64,000 nucleotides of DNA from G963676655 sp963676655 (GTDB taxonomy: Bacteria; Verrucomicrobiota; Lentisphaeria; Victivallales; Victivallaceae), in assembly GCA_963676655.2 (NCBI GenBank), contig CAXXKX010000003.1, positions 5,270,001 through 5,334,000 of the forward strand, in the 5' to 3' direction. The position numbers and the translations under genes are program-made. The stretch's first letter is position 1. Each line of letters begins with the position of its first letter. Below the pieces are notes generated by a model. The model saw nothing but the letters and a program-made list of their open reading frames with translations. It made no database searches and was not told the DNA's origin. Below are positions 53,643 to 62,830 of this stretch, one piece after another.

Positions 53643-55295
53643 TTGCCTGAGAAAACAAAATTTTACCGCATGGGCTTGAATGACAGACTGGAAGCTACTT
53701 TATTTACCGGTCGATTTTGTTTTTTTTTCATTCTACTTACTTTAGTATTGCGAGTGTGTGCAGACTCAGAAAAAGGTGAAGTTGGTTTTTGGGGATATAT
53801 GATTCTCGCGACATCCGGGCTGATCCTGTTTATTTTTGGAATTATAAAATATCTTAATTTGAGCGTCGGATATGCGGTCAACAGCGATGGATTGACTGTC
53901 AGGAACAAGGTCAGGGAAACGGTTTATTCATGGGGGGATTTTGTCGATTATGAATTGTTATGCCGGGATATTGGACTGGTTCTGCATTGTCGCGACGGGA
54001 GGGAGCTGGCGTTCCCTGTTAAACTCAAAGGTTATCGGGATCTGGTATCCGCAATCACCGAAAATTGCCCGTTACTCAAAGACCGTGACCTTGACGGACA
54101 GCGGGTGCTGATCGAATATGAACGGAACCGGCATCATAAACAACTGCATTACACCTTGATGAACCGGATCGGCATTGCCGCCTTGTGTATTGTGATTGCG
54201 GGGTTGCTTACCTGGTTTATTCTCTGGTTTGTACCCCTGTGGAGATTTCATATCAAAGACCTTGAAGCTCAAGTGAAAGCGTTGAACATTCAGGCGATTA
54301 ATGGCGATGAAAATGTTTATGCTGTAGCGGATTGGTATAAGAGGTATACGCCGTATTTGCTGGCGCCGTTCATTTGTCTGCTATGTGCGGGCGCCAGTTT
54401 GCTCTTGAGAAATATGGTTTATGGTGATAAAAAGGTTTACCGGTTCAAATTGCGGCGAAATTCGGATTATTGTTCAATCGGGATGCTTGATGCAATCGGG
54501 GTTATGTCCGCTCCCGCTCCAATGGCCCTGTCGGCCGCCGCATGGACGGAAAAGCATGCGGGTAGAGCAATGGTGGTGTTTACCGATGATTATGGCCGTA
54601 CCCGAAATTATGTCGCGGTAAAACGGCTTTTGAATGAAAAGCAGGTAAAATATCAGGATATCACCATTGGGATTGACGGGTTTTCAGCCATTTTAGACGT
54701 GGAGCATGCGACAAAGTTTATTAAATCTCTGGATTATGCGTCGCAGATAAAAATCTGTTATCTGGTCCTGCCGGAAAGCGCTGACGCTGACCCCAGACAG
54801 TGGGTTTCCGAACACATTAAGAAGCCAGCTAAGTCCGATTGCGCCAATTCGGACGTTATCTTTTATTCACGCCCCATGACGGCTGGAGATTTCAGTCCGG
54901 ATGTATTTCCTGACGCGGTTGACCGGTTGCTGGCAACCGCCTTGCGAAACTTCTGCTGTCTGGCTCCGCCGGAGTCGCTGACTGAAAAATCCTTGCGTGA
55001 GCAGTTTGCCATTGATTCATTTCCGGATGAGTTTATGATTGGATTTCAGCAAACCGGCGGAACCTTGAGAATCTATTTGCGCGACTGTTATCGACACCGG
55101 TGCAGCGTTATATCTTACCGGAGCGGGTATTGTGATGTTGTTCACGATCAGAAGTTGCCCGGATTTATGAAGAAACACAATGTTTTAGTCTCGCTTGGCT
55201 ATTTTATATTCGGACCGCTGCTGCTGGCTGGTTGGCTCTTTTACGGGCTTGCCTGGGTTATCGCCAATTTTGAACAAAAAGTTTTGCCGGAGTGA
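53643..55295 (+). CDS. Long paralogue 3: membrane PH-like unit plus C-terminal module
   Basis: I start at TTG 53643, eight bases after GGAGG; the TTG at 53637 is only two bases away. The 550-residue protein shares the plan: two helices, PH-like domain (GYAVNSDGLTVRNKVRETVYS), two helices around a short periplasmic-type loop (IKDLEAQVKALNIQAINGDE) in place of the DUF3592 insertion, and the C-terminal module (AAWTEKHAGRAMVVF, AILDVEHATKFIKSLDY, LAPPESLTEKSLREQFAI, LRIYLRDCYRHRCSVISYRS). A terminal membrane helix follows. The stop is three bases before the ATG of the next gene. Confidence 0.75.
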   Translation: MPEKTKFYRMGLNDRLEATLFTGRFCFFFILLTLVLRVCADSEKGEVGFWGYMILATSGLILFIFGIIKYLNLSVGYAVNSDGLTVRNKVRETVYSWGDFVDYELLCRDIGLVLHCRDGRELAFPVKLKGYRDLVSAITENCPLLKDRDLDGQRVLIEYERNRHHKQLHYTLMNRIGIAALCIVIAGLLTWFILWFVPLWRFHIKDLEAQVKALNIQAINGDENVYAVADWYKRYTPYLLAPFICLLCAGASLLLRNMVYGDKKVYRFKLRRNSDYCSIGMLDAIGVMSAPAPMALSAAAWTEKHAGRAMVVFTDDYGRTRNYVAVKRLLNEKQVKYQDITIGIDGFSAILDVEHATKFIKSLDYASQIKICYLVLPESADADPRQWVSEHIKKPAKSDCANSDVIFYSRPMTAGDFSPDVFPDAVDRLLATALRNFCCLAPPESLTEKSLREQFAIDSFPDEFMIGFQQTGGTLRIYLRDCYRHRCSVISYRSGYCDVVHDQKLPGFMKKHNVLVSLGYFIFGPLLLAGWLFYGLAWVIANFEQKVLPE

Positions 55296-55298
55296 TTG

Positions 55299-57032
55299 AT
55301 GGACGATAAATATTCAGAAAAATATATTTACAGGCCGCGTGGAATTATTTTTTTAGCGGTAAAGTATCTCGTGTTTCTGGCCCTGCTAGCGGGCTGCGCT
55401 ATCTGGTTTTACAAATTTATTATGGATTTTGATTTGAATATATTATTATGGCTTGTGCCGCTTGTTGGCCTATTAACGGGACTGGTTCTGTTGATTTTGG
55501 ATTTAATGCATGATTTGCGGTTGCATAACGGTTCATGTGCAGTTTTCGAACTCGATAAACACGGTTTTACCATGCGTTTATTCAAAAAAGAAACGTTCTA
55601 TAAGTGGCGGGATATAATTGATTTTGAGATGTCGCCGCATACCGGATATGATGGCTTGATTCTGCATTTTCCTGAAAATAAACAGATATTCGTTCATCGC
55701 AACGTAAAAGATTTTGCTGGATTTGTCAACCGGGTTGCAAAACATTATACCCCTTTGGCCGGATTTTCTATCAATGAGAAACGTCTTGTTCCAAAGTTTG
55801 ATCTGACGCGCGGTGAATATAAGGACCTCTACCAGACATTGATGTATATCATGGCGGCGTTAATGCTGTTTGCAGTAGTACTGACGTATGCGGGGGCTTT
55901 CAAACTGGCCTATGAAAGATGGGATAAACTTCAGAAAGTCAAAGACTGGAAGCCGGGTGTATTGGAGGTGGTCGAGGTAAGGGGCGAATATAAATTAATG
56001 CTGCCTTATGTTGATGCGAAAGGTCGGGAGCAAAAGAATTACTGGCCGGTCAAAAAGGACTTCCTCGAACACAGTCCGGTTGGCACCAAAACGGAAGTTG
56101 TATATAACCCGGTTGACCCCCGCAGGGTTTTGGTTATGGATGCCGATGATCGGGATAATATTGGACCGCAAATGTTCATGGTTATTTTGTTTTCGCCATA
56201 TATTCTGCTTTTGATATGCTATATTTTGTGGTTGTTGCTGGAGGCGATTTCCGGACGACGTGAAATATATCGTTTCAGCTTTAAAACGCAGGGCGAAAAA
56301 AGTGCGCTAGCACATACCGGCTTCAAACCGTCATTATCCTTGATGTATGCCGTATGGCCGGACCGGCATCGTAACTTACCCCTGATAATCCTGGAGCTGA
56401 ACCGTGACCGTGGACAGTTCAGACTAAGAATGAAAAAATTGCGGATTGATAGTGAAAAAACAGCTCATAATTCACTGATGTTCGATCCGCAAAACGCCGA
56501 AAAATTATATACGTCACTGGATTACTTCGACAAGGATCGTCATGCCTATATTGTAATATCAGGGGCCGCAAATCCTGATTTTCAGCGCTGGAAGCAAGAA
56601 AATCCCTATATGTTGAATTCGTTCTCGCCGGAAGTCGAATTCTGTTGTTCCTCCCGTGAGATCGGGCCGTTTGCCGCAGATAGAGTTAACGACGAACTTG
56701 ATGCCCTGTTAACGACCCGTTTGAATTTTCTCTGTTACCTTAATCCTCCGTCAGAACTTGCTGATAAAACATTCAGGGAGTTACTGGAAATCAGTGCTTA
56801 TCCGGACGATTTTATTATCTCGATCCGGCGAAATAGCCGGAGACTTCGCATCATCTATCGTGATTGCTCGGAAAAATATTGCACGGTTGTTTCCCTGACG
56901 GATGGCATGCTCGAAACCGCGCTTCATCAGCCATGTCCGGTATTCATGGGTAAGGTTCGGTGGGTGGCGTGGTTTAGCGAAATAATATGTGCGCCGTATA
57001 ATTTATTAAAAATATTCACTGGGAGAAAATAA
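55299..57032 (+). CDS. Long paralogue 4: membrane PH-like, DUF3592-like and C-terminal modules
   Basis: The ATG at 55299 (GGAG seven bases upstream) is preferred over the TTG just before it. The 577-residue protein has the N-terminal helices, a PH-like domain (KHGFTMRLFKKETFYKWRDII), a DUF3592-like domain (VLEVVEVRGEYKLMLPYVDA and TEVVYNPVDPRRVLVMD), a helix pair and the C-terminal module with FDPQNAEKLYTSLDYF, IGPFAADRVNDELDALL, LNPPSELADKTFRELLEISA and IIYRDCSEKYCTVVS. It lies three bases after paralogue 3 and two bases before paralogue 5, so translation is probably coupled. Confidence 0.75.
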   Translation: MDDKYSEKYIYRPRGIIFLAVKYLVFLALLAGCAIWFYKFIMDFDLNILLWLVPLVGLLTGLVLLILDLMHDLRLHNGSCAVFELDKHGFTMRLFKKETFYKWRDIIDFEMSPHTGYDGLILHFPENKQIFVHRNVKDFAGFVNRVAKHYTPLAGFSINEKRLVPKFDLTRGEYKDLYQTLMYIMAALMLFAVVLTYAGAFKLAYERWDKLQKVKDWKPGVLEVVEVRGEYKLMLPYVDAKGREQKNYWPVKKDFLEHSPVGTKTEVVYNPVDPRRVLVMDADDRDNIGPQMFMVILFSPYILLLICYILWLLLEAISGRREIYRFSFKTQGEKSALAHTGFKPSLSLMYAVWPDRHRNLPLIILELNRDRGQFRLRMKKLRIDSEKTAHNSLMFDPQNAEKLYTSLDYFDKDRHAYIVISGAANPDFQRWKQENPYMLNSFSPEVEFCCSSREIGPFAADRVNDELDALLTTRLNFLCYLNPPSELADKTFRELLEISAYPDDFIISIRRNSRRLRIIYRDCSEKYCTVVSLTDGMLETALHQPCPVFMGKVRWVAWFSEIICAPYNLLKIFTGRK

Positions 57033-57034
57033 AT

Positions 57035-58795
57035 ATGCATGATCCGGGACATGGCAATATCAGATATTACCGGTATATGTTGAGAAAGAGTTTGCCGGTT
57101 TTCGGAGTTGGATGTTTTCTTATCCTGTTTGCGCTCCTGACATTATCAGAGAAGCATAACAGTTCATTTTTGTTTTATTTTATGATTTTCCTGGCGGTAG
57201 CCGGAGCTGGACAGATCGTTATGGGGATACATTTATTTTTTACTGCCTATGCAGTTAATAAGGACGGCCTGGTTATTCGCGGCATTTTCAAGATCAGGCT
57301 GATCCAGTGGAACATGATTGCGGATTTTGAACTTTTCCCGGAAAAACACAGCGAGGGTCTGGTCCTTTATCTTAAAGATGGAGGGAGGCTTGAAATCAAT
57401 TATCAATTGAAGGGATTTTATGATTTTCTCAACGAAATGGGGGAGTATTATTCGCCGCTGCGGGAACATGATATCAGCAAGCCCCGGTGTATGCCGACCC
57501 TTGAAATCGGACGTCGCGAGCTAACTCGGTCAGCAATGCGACAGGAGCGTAAAGTAGCTTTTATTGTGGTATTCGGAATACTTGCTTTCTATGGTTACTT
57601 TTTTGTTTTCAGTCCCATTGCTTCATATAGGGATTATAAAAGTTACCGGGAGCGGGCGGTCACAGTTGACGGAACTGTTTTTGCCTATGAGGATAATATA
57701 AATTTTCCGAGTTTGAATATTCGGTATACGGATCGGAACGGCAAGCCGGTTGAATTCACTTATCATGGTGAATATGATTTTATCGGGCAAAACCCGATTG
57801 GCGCAAAATTGCGGATCGTTTACGACCCGGAAGGTAAACACGATACTTGCCTGGAATCCAAAATACGCCCGGATGCTTCAATGGATATACTCTATATTTC
57901 CCTGCCGTTTTTTCTGCTTGTCTTTTCGCTGGTATGTATGGAAATGGCAAAAAAGCTGGACGGCAATCGGCGGCTTTATGTGTTTCAAGTGAAAATTATT
58001 TCCGATAAGTGTGTGATCAATTGTTCCGGCATCGGTGCGTTGCTGACTTCAGTGTATCAGTCAGCTCCGGATAAATTTGCCGGTTGCCCACTGGCTATAT
58101 TCGGCAAAGCTGATTATGTATCGTCCTATGCCAGGACGCTTAATGGAAGAAATATCGTTTTTGAGAAGGTTACTAAAGACGCCCTGGTTCTTGACCAGGA
58201 GAATGCCAGGTTAATGCTTGGGCAGCAAGCCGCACAAGGTTCAGTCCTTACTTATCTGGTGCTGCCTGAAGCAGCCGCGACTGATCCCCGACAATGGTTT
58301 ATTAATGCGATGGACATTAACGGAAGTGTTGACGGCTGTTCGGATGATGTTAAGTTTTTCTGTGCTCCACGTTCTTTCGGGCCGCTGAGTTCCGAAGAAT
58401 TTGAGATGGTACTGGACAAAATTTTGCTTCAACAGTTGGATTGGATATCGGAAGAAGCGGGTCTTGAGCCGGTTGGAAGCAAAGAATTCAAAGATATTGT
58501 CGGGATCAAGTCATACCCAGAAAATTTTGTAATAGCGGTTTCCCGTGATGACCGGGGGCTGAAGGTGGCTTATCGCAACAGTAATGAAAACGCCGCGAAT
58601 TTTGCGCTCCTCAACAATGTCGGTGACTACATAAGCAAGGGTGAGGTTCCGCTCTATATGAGTCGGAAGTCGTGGCTTTCGTTTCCATTGATGTTGATTC
58701 TTGCCCCGATAAGTGTGTTTTATACTTTTTTCACGAAACGTTCTTTCCCGGTAGCTACACTCCTTGAATGCTGGCAACTCCGGAAGCTTCCTTAA
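57035..58795 (+). CDS. Long paralogue 5: membrane PH-like, DUF3592-like and diverged C-terminal module
   Basis: The 586-residue protein has two N-terminal helices, the PH-like domain (YAVNKDGLVIRGIFKIRLIQW), DUF3592-like domain (VTVDGTVFAYEDNINFPSLN and LRIVYDPEGKHDT), a helix, and the C-terminal module with VLDQENARLMLGQQ, FGPLSSEEFEMVLDKIL and LKVAYRNSNENAANF. It is the most diverged long member: the PPxxLTxKSxREL segment has become GLEPVGSKEFKDI and YRDC has become YRNS. It ends the array; the gap to the lacI promoter is 58 bases and no terminator was seen. Confidence 0.75.
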   Translation: MHDPGHGNIRYYRYMLRKSLPVFGVGCFLILFALLTLSEKHNSSFLFYFMIFLAVAGAGQIVMGIHLFFTAYAVNKDGLVIRGIFKIRLIQWNMIADFELFPEKHSEGLVLYLKDGGRLEINYQLKGFYDFLNEMGEYYSPLREHDISKPRCMPTLEIGRRELTRSAMRQERKVAFIVVFGILAFYGYFFVFSPIASYRDYKSYRERAVTVDGTVFAYEDNINFPSLNIRYTDRNGKPVEFTYHGEYDFIGQNPIGAKLRIVYDPEGKHDTCLESKIRPDASMDILYISLPFFLLVFSLVCMEMAKKLDGNRRLYVFQVKIISDKCVINCSGIGALLTSVYQSAPDKFAGCPLAIFGKADYVSSYARTLNGRNIVFEKVTKDALVLDQENARLMLGQQAAQGSVLTYLVLPEAAATDPRQWFINAMDINGSVDGCSDDVKFFCAPRSFGPLSSEEFEMVLDKILLQQLDWISEEAGLEPVGSKEFKDIVGIKSYPENFVIAVSRDDRGLKVAYRNSNENAANFALLNNVGDYISKGEVPLYMSRKSWLSFPLMLILAPISVFYTFFTKRSFPVATLLECWQLRKLP

Positions 58796-58853
58796 TATTG
58801 ATAATTTTTTGAGCATAATTTCGATATTATTCATATTTTTTTATGATTACCTG

Positions 58854-58882
58854 TTGACAAGCGAAAAATAATAACGTATAAT
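58854..58882 (+). promoter_or_regulatory. Consensus sigma-70 promoter of the lacI-like gene
   Basis: TTGACA (58854-58859), a 17-base spacer, TATAAT (58877-58882): a perfect match. The LacI-type operator begins four bases after the -10. Confidence 0.85.
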
Positions 58883-58885
58883 ATT

Positions 58886-58901
58886 GGTGACGCGAGTAAC
58901 C
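58886..58901 (+). promoter_or_regulatory. LacI-type operator O1 at the lacI promoter
   Basis: GGTGACGCGAGTAACC is a 16-base imperfect palindrome with a central CG, the hallmark of LacI-family operators. Twelve of 16 positions obey the symmetry. It covers the transcription start, implying autorepression. Confidence 0.75.
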
Positions 58902-58918
58902 AAAAGGTAATCAAAGAA

Positions 58919-59932
58919 ATGAAAGTCAACCGAAAATTCATAGCGGAAAAAGCCGGAGTCTCAACCACAACGGTTTCCTATGTGATAAATAACACGCCTT
59001 CGGCCCGGATCAGCGAGAGCGTCCGTAAGCGGGTTATGCAGGTTGCCAGGCAATATAACTACATTCCCGATGCGTCAGCCCGGGCTCTGGTTACCGGGAA
59101 AACCTGTAATATCGGTTTTATCTATAAATCATCGATCATGGATTTCTTTTCCGATCCGTTTACCCATGAAGTGTTTACCGGGCTTGAGCAGGAACTCGAA
59201 AAGAATGACTACAGTCTGATGTTCGCTTTGCTGAAAAAGTTCCAGGGAGAGGAACTCAGTAATTCCGCAACCAGAATGCTGTCAGGCCGTTTTGTTGACG
59301 GGGTGATTCTTTATGGCGACATTGGAATTGAGATCATCAAGAAGCTCAAACAGGCGAGAATCCCGTTCATTCTGATTGATTATCTATTTGATGACGCCCC
59401 CTGCAACTCAATTCTGCCCGATAACCGGCGCGGTGCAAAGATAGCCGTGAATTATCTGCTTGAACAGGGATGCGAACGAATTTGCTGTTTGAACGGGGAT
59501 TTGGAGGAGTTTCAGCACCCGGCTTATGTAGAACGTCCGGGCGGTTATGCCGACGCGATGGAAAAAGCCGGCAGGGAACTGGATATTGTTTCAACCCGGC
59601 CGGATATCGATAGTTCCTACAATACAGTCACCAGTCTGCTCAAAAAAGGAAAGTGTCCTGACGCTTTTTTTGCCACCGGCGACCATATTGCCATCGGCTG
59701 TTTGAACGCGGTGAAAGACTTTGATAGTAAATTGCTTAAGAATTTGCGCATCATCGGGTTCGATGATATTGCATGGGATGAGACAGTGCAGCCGGCGCTG
59801 TCAACGGTCAGGGTGCCTAAGTTCGACCTGGGGGCGGAAGCGGTCAGGATGCTTCTCAGCGACGTCGATGCCGGAACCACCGGGACGCGGACTGTCCGAC
59901 TCGATACGGAATTGATTATTAGAGAAACATAA
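58919..59932 (+). CDS. LacI-family transcriptional regulator
   Basis: The 337-residue protein has the LacI headpiece (FIAEKAGVSTTTVSYVINNT, then hinge helix VARQYNYIPDASARALVTGK) and a periplasmic-binding-protein-like effector domain with VDGVILYGDIG, CPDAFFATGDHIAIGCL and the closing DIAWDETVQPALSTVRVP. It has its own consensus promoter with an overlapping operator, and the same operator recurs before the mannoside genes at 60008, so it is the local repressor with autoregulation. The inducer is probably a manno-oligosaccharide, inferred from the GH99-like and GH130 genes. Confidence 0.92.
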   Translation: MKVNRKFIAEKAGVSTTTVSYVINNTPSARISESVRKRVMQVARQYNYIPDASARALVTGKTCNIGFIYKSSIMDFFSDPFTHEVFTGLEQELEKNDYSLMFALLKKFQGEELSNSATRMLSGRFVDGVILYGDIGIEIIKKLKQARIPFILIDYLFDDAPCNSILPDNRRGAKIAVNYLLEQGCERICCLNGDLEEFQHPAYVERPGGYADAMEKAGRELDIVSTRPDIDSSYNTVTSLLKKGKCPDAFFATGDHIAIGCLNAVKDFDSKLLKNLRIIGFDDIAWDETVQPALSTVRVPKFDLGAEAVRMLLSDVDAGTTGTRTVRLDTELIIRET

Positions 59933-59958
59933 ACGATACGTGTTTTTTTTGATTATTT

Positions 59959-59974
59959 GGTGACACGAGTAATC
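59959..59974 (+). promoter_or_regulatory. LacI-type operator O2 before the GH99-like operon
   Basis: GGTGACACGAGTAATC matches O1 at 14 of 16 positions, and the similarity extends to the bases around it (a TTGGTGAC start and CAAAA-GTAA after it). It lies 34 bases before ATG 60008. No good -35/-10 pair was seen next to it, so it may block read-through or an unrecognised promoter. Confidence 0.7.
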
Positions 59975-60007
59975 AAAATGTAAATCAAAATGAAGAGAGG
60001 TAAAATT

Positions 60008-61123
60008 ATGAAACTGAATGCTCCGGTTTATCGAGATGAAATGCCCGATCCTTTGATCATGGGACATTTCGTGCCGTGGTTTACTTGTGATGATCCGGAA
60101 GGCTTTTCAGTGCCGGAAAAGTATGCGTTGGACATAATTCAACCTGAGCTTGAACCCTGGCGGCATTGGCGGAACAGCCGCAGTGAATACAGCCGCACCC
60201 ATCTTTATCAGCCGATGTACGGTGAGTACGATTCCCGCGATCCGGTTATCATCAGGCAGCAGATACATGATGCCGTCTCTTACGGATTAAACGGTTTCAT
60301 CATAAATATTAACGGTAAAAATTCGGTTGAAAACATGTTCGGACTCAGTTTGCTTGAGGAGATTAAAGCGTATAATGAGTCGCATCAGGATAAGCCATTT
60401 CTGTATATCATTTCCTTTGACTCCAAAGCGCAGAGTCCGACTGAAGGAAAAATTCCGGTGTCGATTGAGGAGGACTTCTGTTATTTGCGGGATGTCTGGT
60501 TGACTGACGCATGGGTCAGGAACGGGGATAAACCTGTATTGATGATTTTTGCCTATAATGATAATTATGAGCAGTACGCAACCGCCGCCGATAAGATTTT
60601 TGAACATGGGGCCGATGTCATATGGCCTCATGCGGACCGTCAGGGCGTAAGGTCTGCATACTGCTGGGTTGGGCCTGACCGCACTGATGATAACGGGCTC
60701 TGGCTGCATTGCGACGGGGCAGGGGTTAAACATATTGAGAATTTTTATCGCGATTGCGCTGCAAATGTCACTTCAATTGATTATATTATAGGCGGTGTCT
60801 GGCCCGGTTTTGACGATACTCTGGTGCGCTGGGCGTGGGATGACGGTATGGATCCGCATAATCTCAGGCCGCGGATTATCTGTCGCAACACGACCCGGGG
60901 CAACACCCTCGAATTGACCTGGCGGGCGGTGGCCGAGTATATTTCGATTCAGCGTGAATCTTTATACAAGCTGCCGCCGATGCCGATAGTTCAGGTGGTA
61001 ACCTGGAACGACTGGGCCGAAGCGAGCTCGGTTGAACCGGATATGGAAAGTGGATACAAAAATTTGAAAATATGCCGGAAATATATAGACGCTATTCAAA
61101 AAAACGCAGGGGTGACGGTATGA
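60008..61123 (+). CDS. GH99-like glycoside hydrolase, cytoplasmic
   Basis: The start is ATG 60008 with AGAGAGG seven bases upstream. The 371-residue protein lacks a signal peptide and shows the GH71/99-like barrel: LIMGHFVPWFTCDD, DAVSYGLNGFIININGKN, and near the C-terminus IVQVVTWNDWAEASSVEP, the WN(D/E)xxE region shared with endo-mannosidases of GH99. Family members in bacteria cut alpha-mannans and related glycans internally. It is the first gene after operator O2 and overlaps the following gene by four bases. Confidence 0.82.
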   Translation: MKLNAPVYRDEMPDPLIMGHFVPWFTCDDPEGFSVPEKYALDIIQPELEPWRHWRNSRSEYSRTHLYQPMYGEYDSRDPVIIRQQIHDAVSYGLNGFIININGKNSVENMFGLSLLEEIKAYNESHQDKPFLYIISFDSKAQSPTEGKIPVSIEEDFCYLRDVWLTDAWVRNGDKPVLMIFAYNDNYEQYATAADKIFEHGADVIWPHADRQGVRSAYCWVGPDRTDDNGLWLHCDGAGVKHIENFYRDCAANVTSIDYIIGGVWPGFDDTLVRWAWDDGMDPHNLRPRIICRNTTRGNTLELTWRAVAEYISIQRESLYKLPPMPIVQVVTWNDWAEASSVEPDMESGYKNLKICRKYIDAIQKNAGVTV

Positions 61124-62814
61124 AAACATATAAAATCAGCCGTATGGCTGTAATGGCTTTGCTTGGACTGGCGGTAGGCTGCGGAAGCTTATTACGGGCC
61201 GAAGCCGAAGCCGGGGTCAAGGTGATATGCCATTACATGACCTGGTTCAAATATCGGGCAGGGCAAAACAGTAAAATTGAAATCGCACACTGGAAGTGGG
61301 CTGGAGATAAAGCCAATCACAATCCGTTGAAATCCTATAACAGCAAGACTCGCGATATATATTCCAGATTTTACCCGCGTATCGGGATTTACGACTCCGG
61401 CGATCCGCTGGTGATGGATTATCACCTGCTTACCGCTAAAGCGGCAGGTATCAGTACAATGATTATCGACTGGTATATGCCGGAATCGAACAGCGACCTG
61501 GCTTTTCAAAGACTGCTTGACCGCAGTGAAAAATTAAACATGCAAGTGGCGGTCTGCTATGAGGAGAAAACCTGTTTCCCGCCCTGGAATAAAGTCACCA
61601 CACGTGAACAGGCGGTTGCCAAGGCGGTGAAAGATTTTTCATATATGAAGAAGTATTTCAACCGTTCGGGATACTGGCAGCGAAACGGGCGTCCGGTGGT
61701 GCTGGTTTTTGGCGGCTGGGGCGATTGGGAACATGGAAAAAAACTTTTTAACGCCGCGGAATGGGACCGGATTTTATCGTCATCCGGCACTTCGCCCCGG
61801 ATTGTATTGCAGAATTTCAAGCCGGAATATAAGAATATCAAGGCCGGTTTCGCCTGGCAGGGAGACCGGGCCTACACCAAATGGTATTATCAGACCGGTG
61901 ATTCTCTGGTCAAACAGGGAAAATATGATTTCTATATCGGCAGTGTCTGTCCGGGATTTGATGATCGCGGAACCTGGGGGTGGAACTCCAAACCGCGTTT
62001 TGAGGCTTATCTCGGGTTGGAAAACTTTGATCGCTATCTGACCGATTTCGATGATTCAGGCTGTAAGGTGATTCAGGTGGTAACCTGGAACGATTTTGCC
62101 GAAGGCACCATGGTGGAGCCGACAGTTCAATTCGGTAATCTCTACCTGAACCGCCTTGGCGAGTGGAGCGCCAAACGCAATAACAAGCAGTTCGATAAAA
62201 TCAACACGCTGTTGCCGTATCAATGGTTTTTTCTGGCGAAAAGTCTGAAAAAAGACGATCCGGGCATTGCCGAAGCAAGAAAATTATTGGCGAACGACAA
62301 ATATACCGCGGCCGCGAAACTGTTGAATAAACTGGCCGGTGAAAATAAAATTGCAATTCCACCATATATTAGCTATAATAACGAATTCAAACCTTATTGC
62401 CGGAAAACGGCTGTTAAGGCAGTTGTATCTGTGGAAAGCAAGGGTAAATCGCCAAATTCGATCCGCTGGAAAAGTGACGGTTTTTTGAAACCGGGAGTTG
62501 ACAATAATTATGCTTTGAGCGGAAGAAATTATGGAGCGGTTGAGGAACTTAATCGGCATCGTGTGAATGAGACTTTAAGTTTGCAGGTTATATCAGTTTC
62601 GCCAAATGCCGCGTACACCGTTCAATTGATGATGTTTGACTCAAAGGGCAAATTTCTTGGCAGTATGAACCTGAAAAAAGGCTCGGCTCCAGAGGTTATT
62701 AATATAAATATGCCGGGATTGGCCGGGAAGCTCAAGCCGGCAACGGTTGAGGCCTCACTTAAAATATGGTTGGAAGGCAAAGCGGATTCAACGATTAAAT
62801 TTATTTTGAAATAA
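61120..62814 (+). CDS. GH99-like glycoside hydrolase, secreted, probable lipoprotein
   Basis: The ATG at 61120 overlaps the preceding stop (ATGA). The N-terminus is a signal sequence with lipobox AVGC (residues about 18-21) or a signal peptidase I site after AEA. The catalytic domain (about 35-370) has VKVICHYMTWFKYRAGQ, TAKAAGISTMIIDWYMPESN and IQVVTWNDFAEGTMVEP, clearly paralogous to the preceding gene. Residues about 380-564 contain a helical region and a beta-sandwich that may bind carbohydrate (VSVESKGKSPNSIRWKSDG). Probably the surface enzyme, with the previous gene acting inside the cell. Confidence 0.82.
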   Translation: MKTYKISRMAVMALLGLAVGCGSLLRAEAEAGVKVICHYMTWFKYRAGQNSKIEIAHWKWAGDKANHNPLKSYNSKTRDIYSRFYPRIGIYDSGDPLVMDYHLLTAKAAGISTMIIDWYMPESNSDLAFQRLLDRSEKLNMQVAVCYEEKTCFPPWNKVTTREQAVAKAVKDFSYMKKYFNRSGYWQRNGRPVVLVFGGWGDWEHGKKLFNAAEWDRILSSSGTSPRIVLQNFKPEYKNIKAGFAWQGDRAYTKWYYQTGDSLVKQGKYDFYIGSVCPGFDDRGTWGWNSKPRFEAYLGLENFDRYLTDFDDSGCKVIQVVTWNDFAEGTMVEPTVQFGNLYLNRLGEWSAKRNNKQFDKINTLLPYQWFFLAKSLKKDDPGIAEARKLLANDKYTAAAKLLNKLAGENKIAIPPYISYNNEFKPYCRKTAVKAVVSVESKGKSPNSIRWKSDGFLKPGVDNNYALSGRNYGAVEELNRHRVNETLSLQVISVSPNAAYTVQLMMFDSKGKFLGSMNLKKGSAPEVININMPGLAGKLKPATVEASLKIWLEGKADSTIKFILK

Positions 62815-62830
62815 TGAAAGGAAATAAGCC

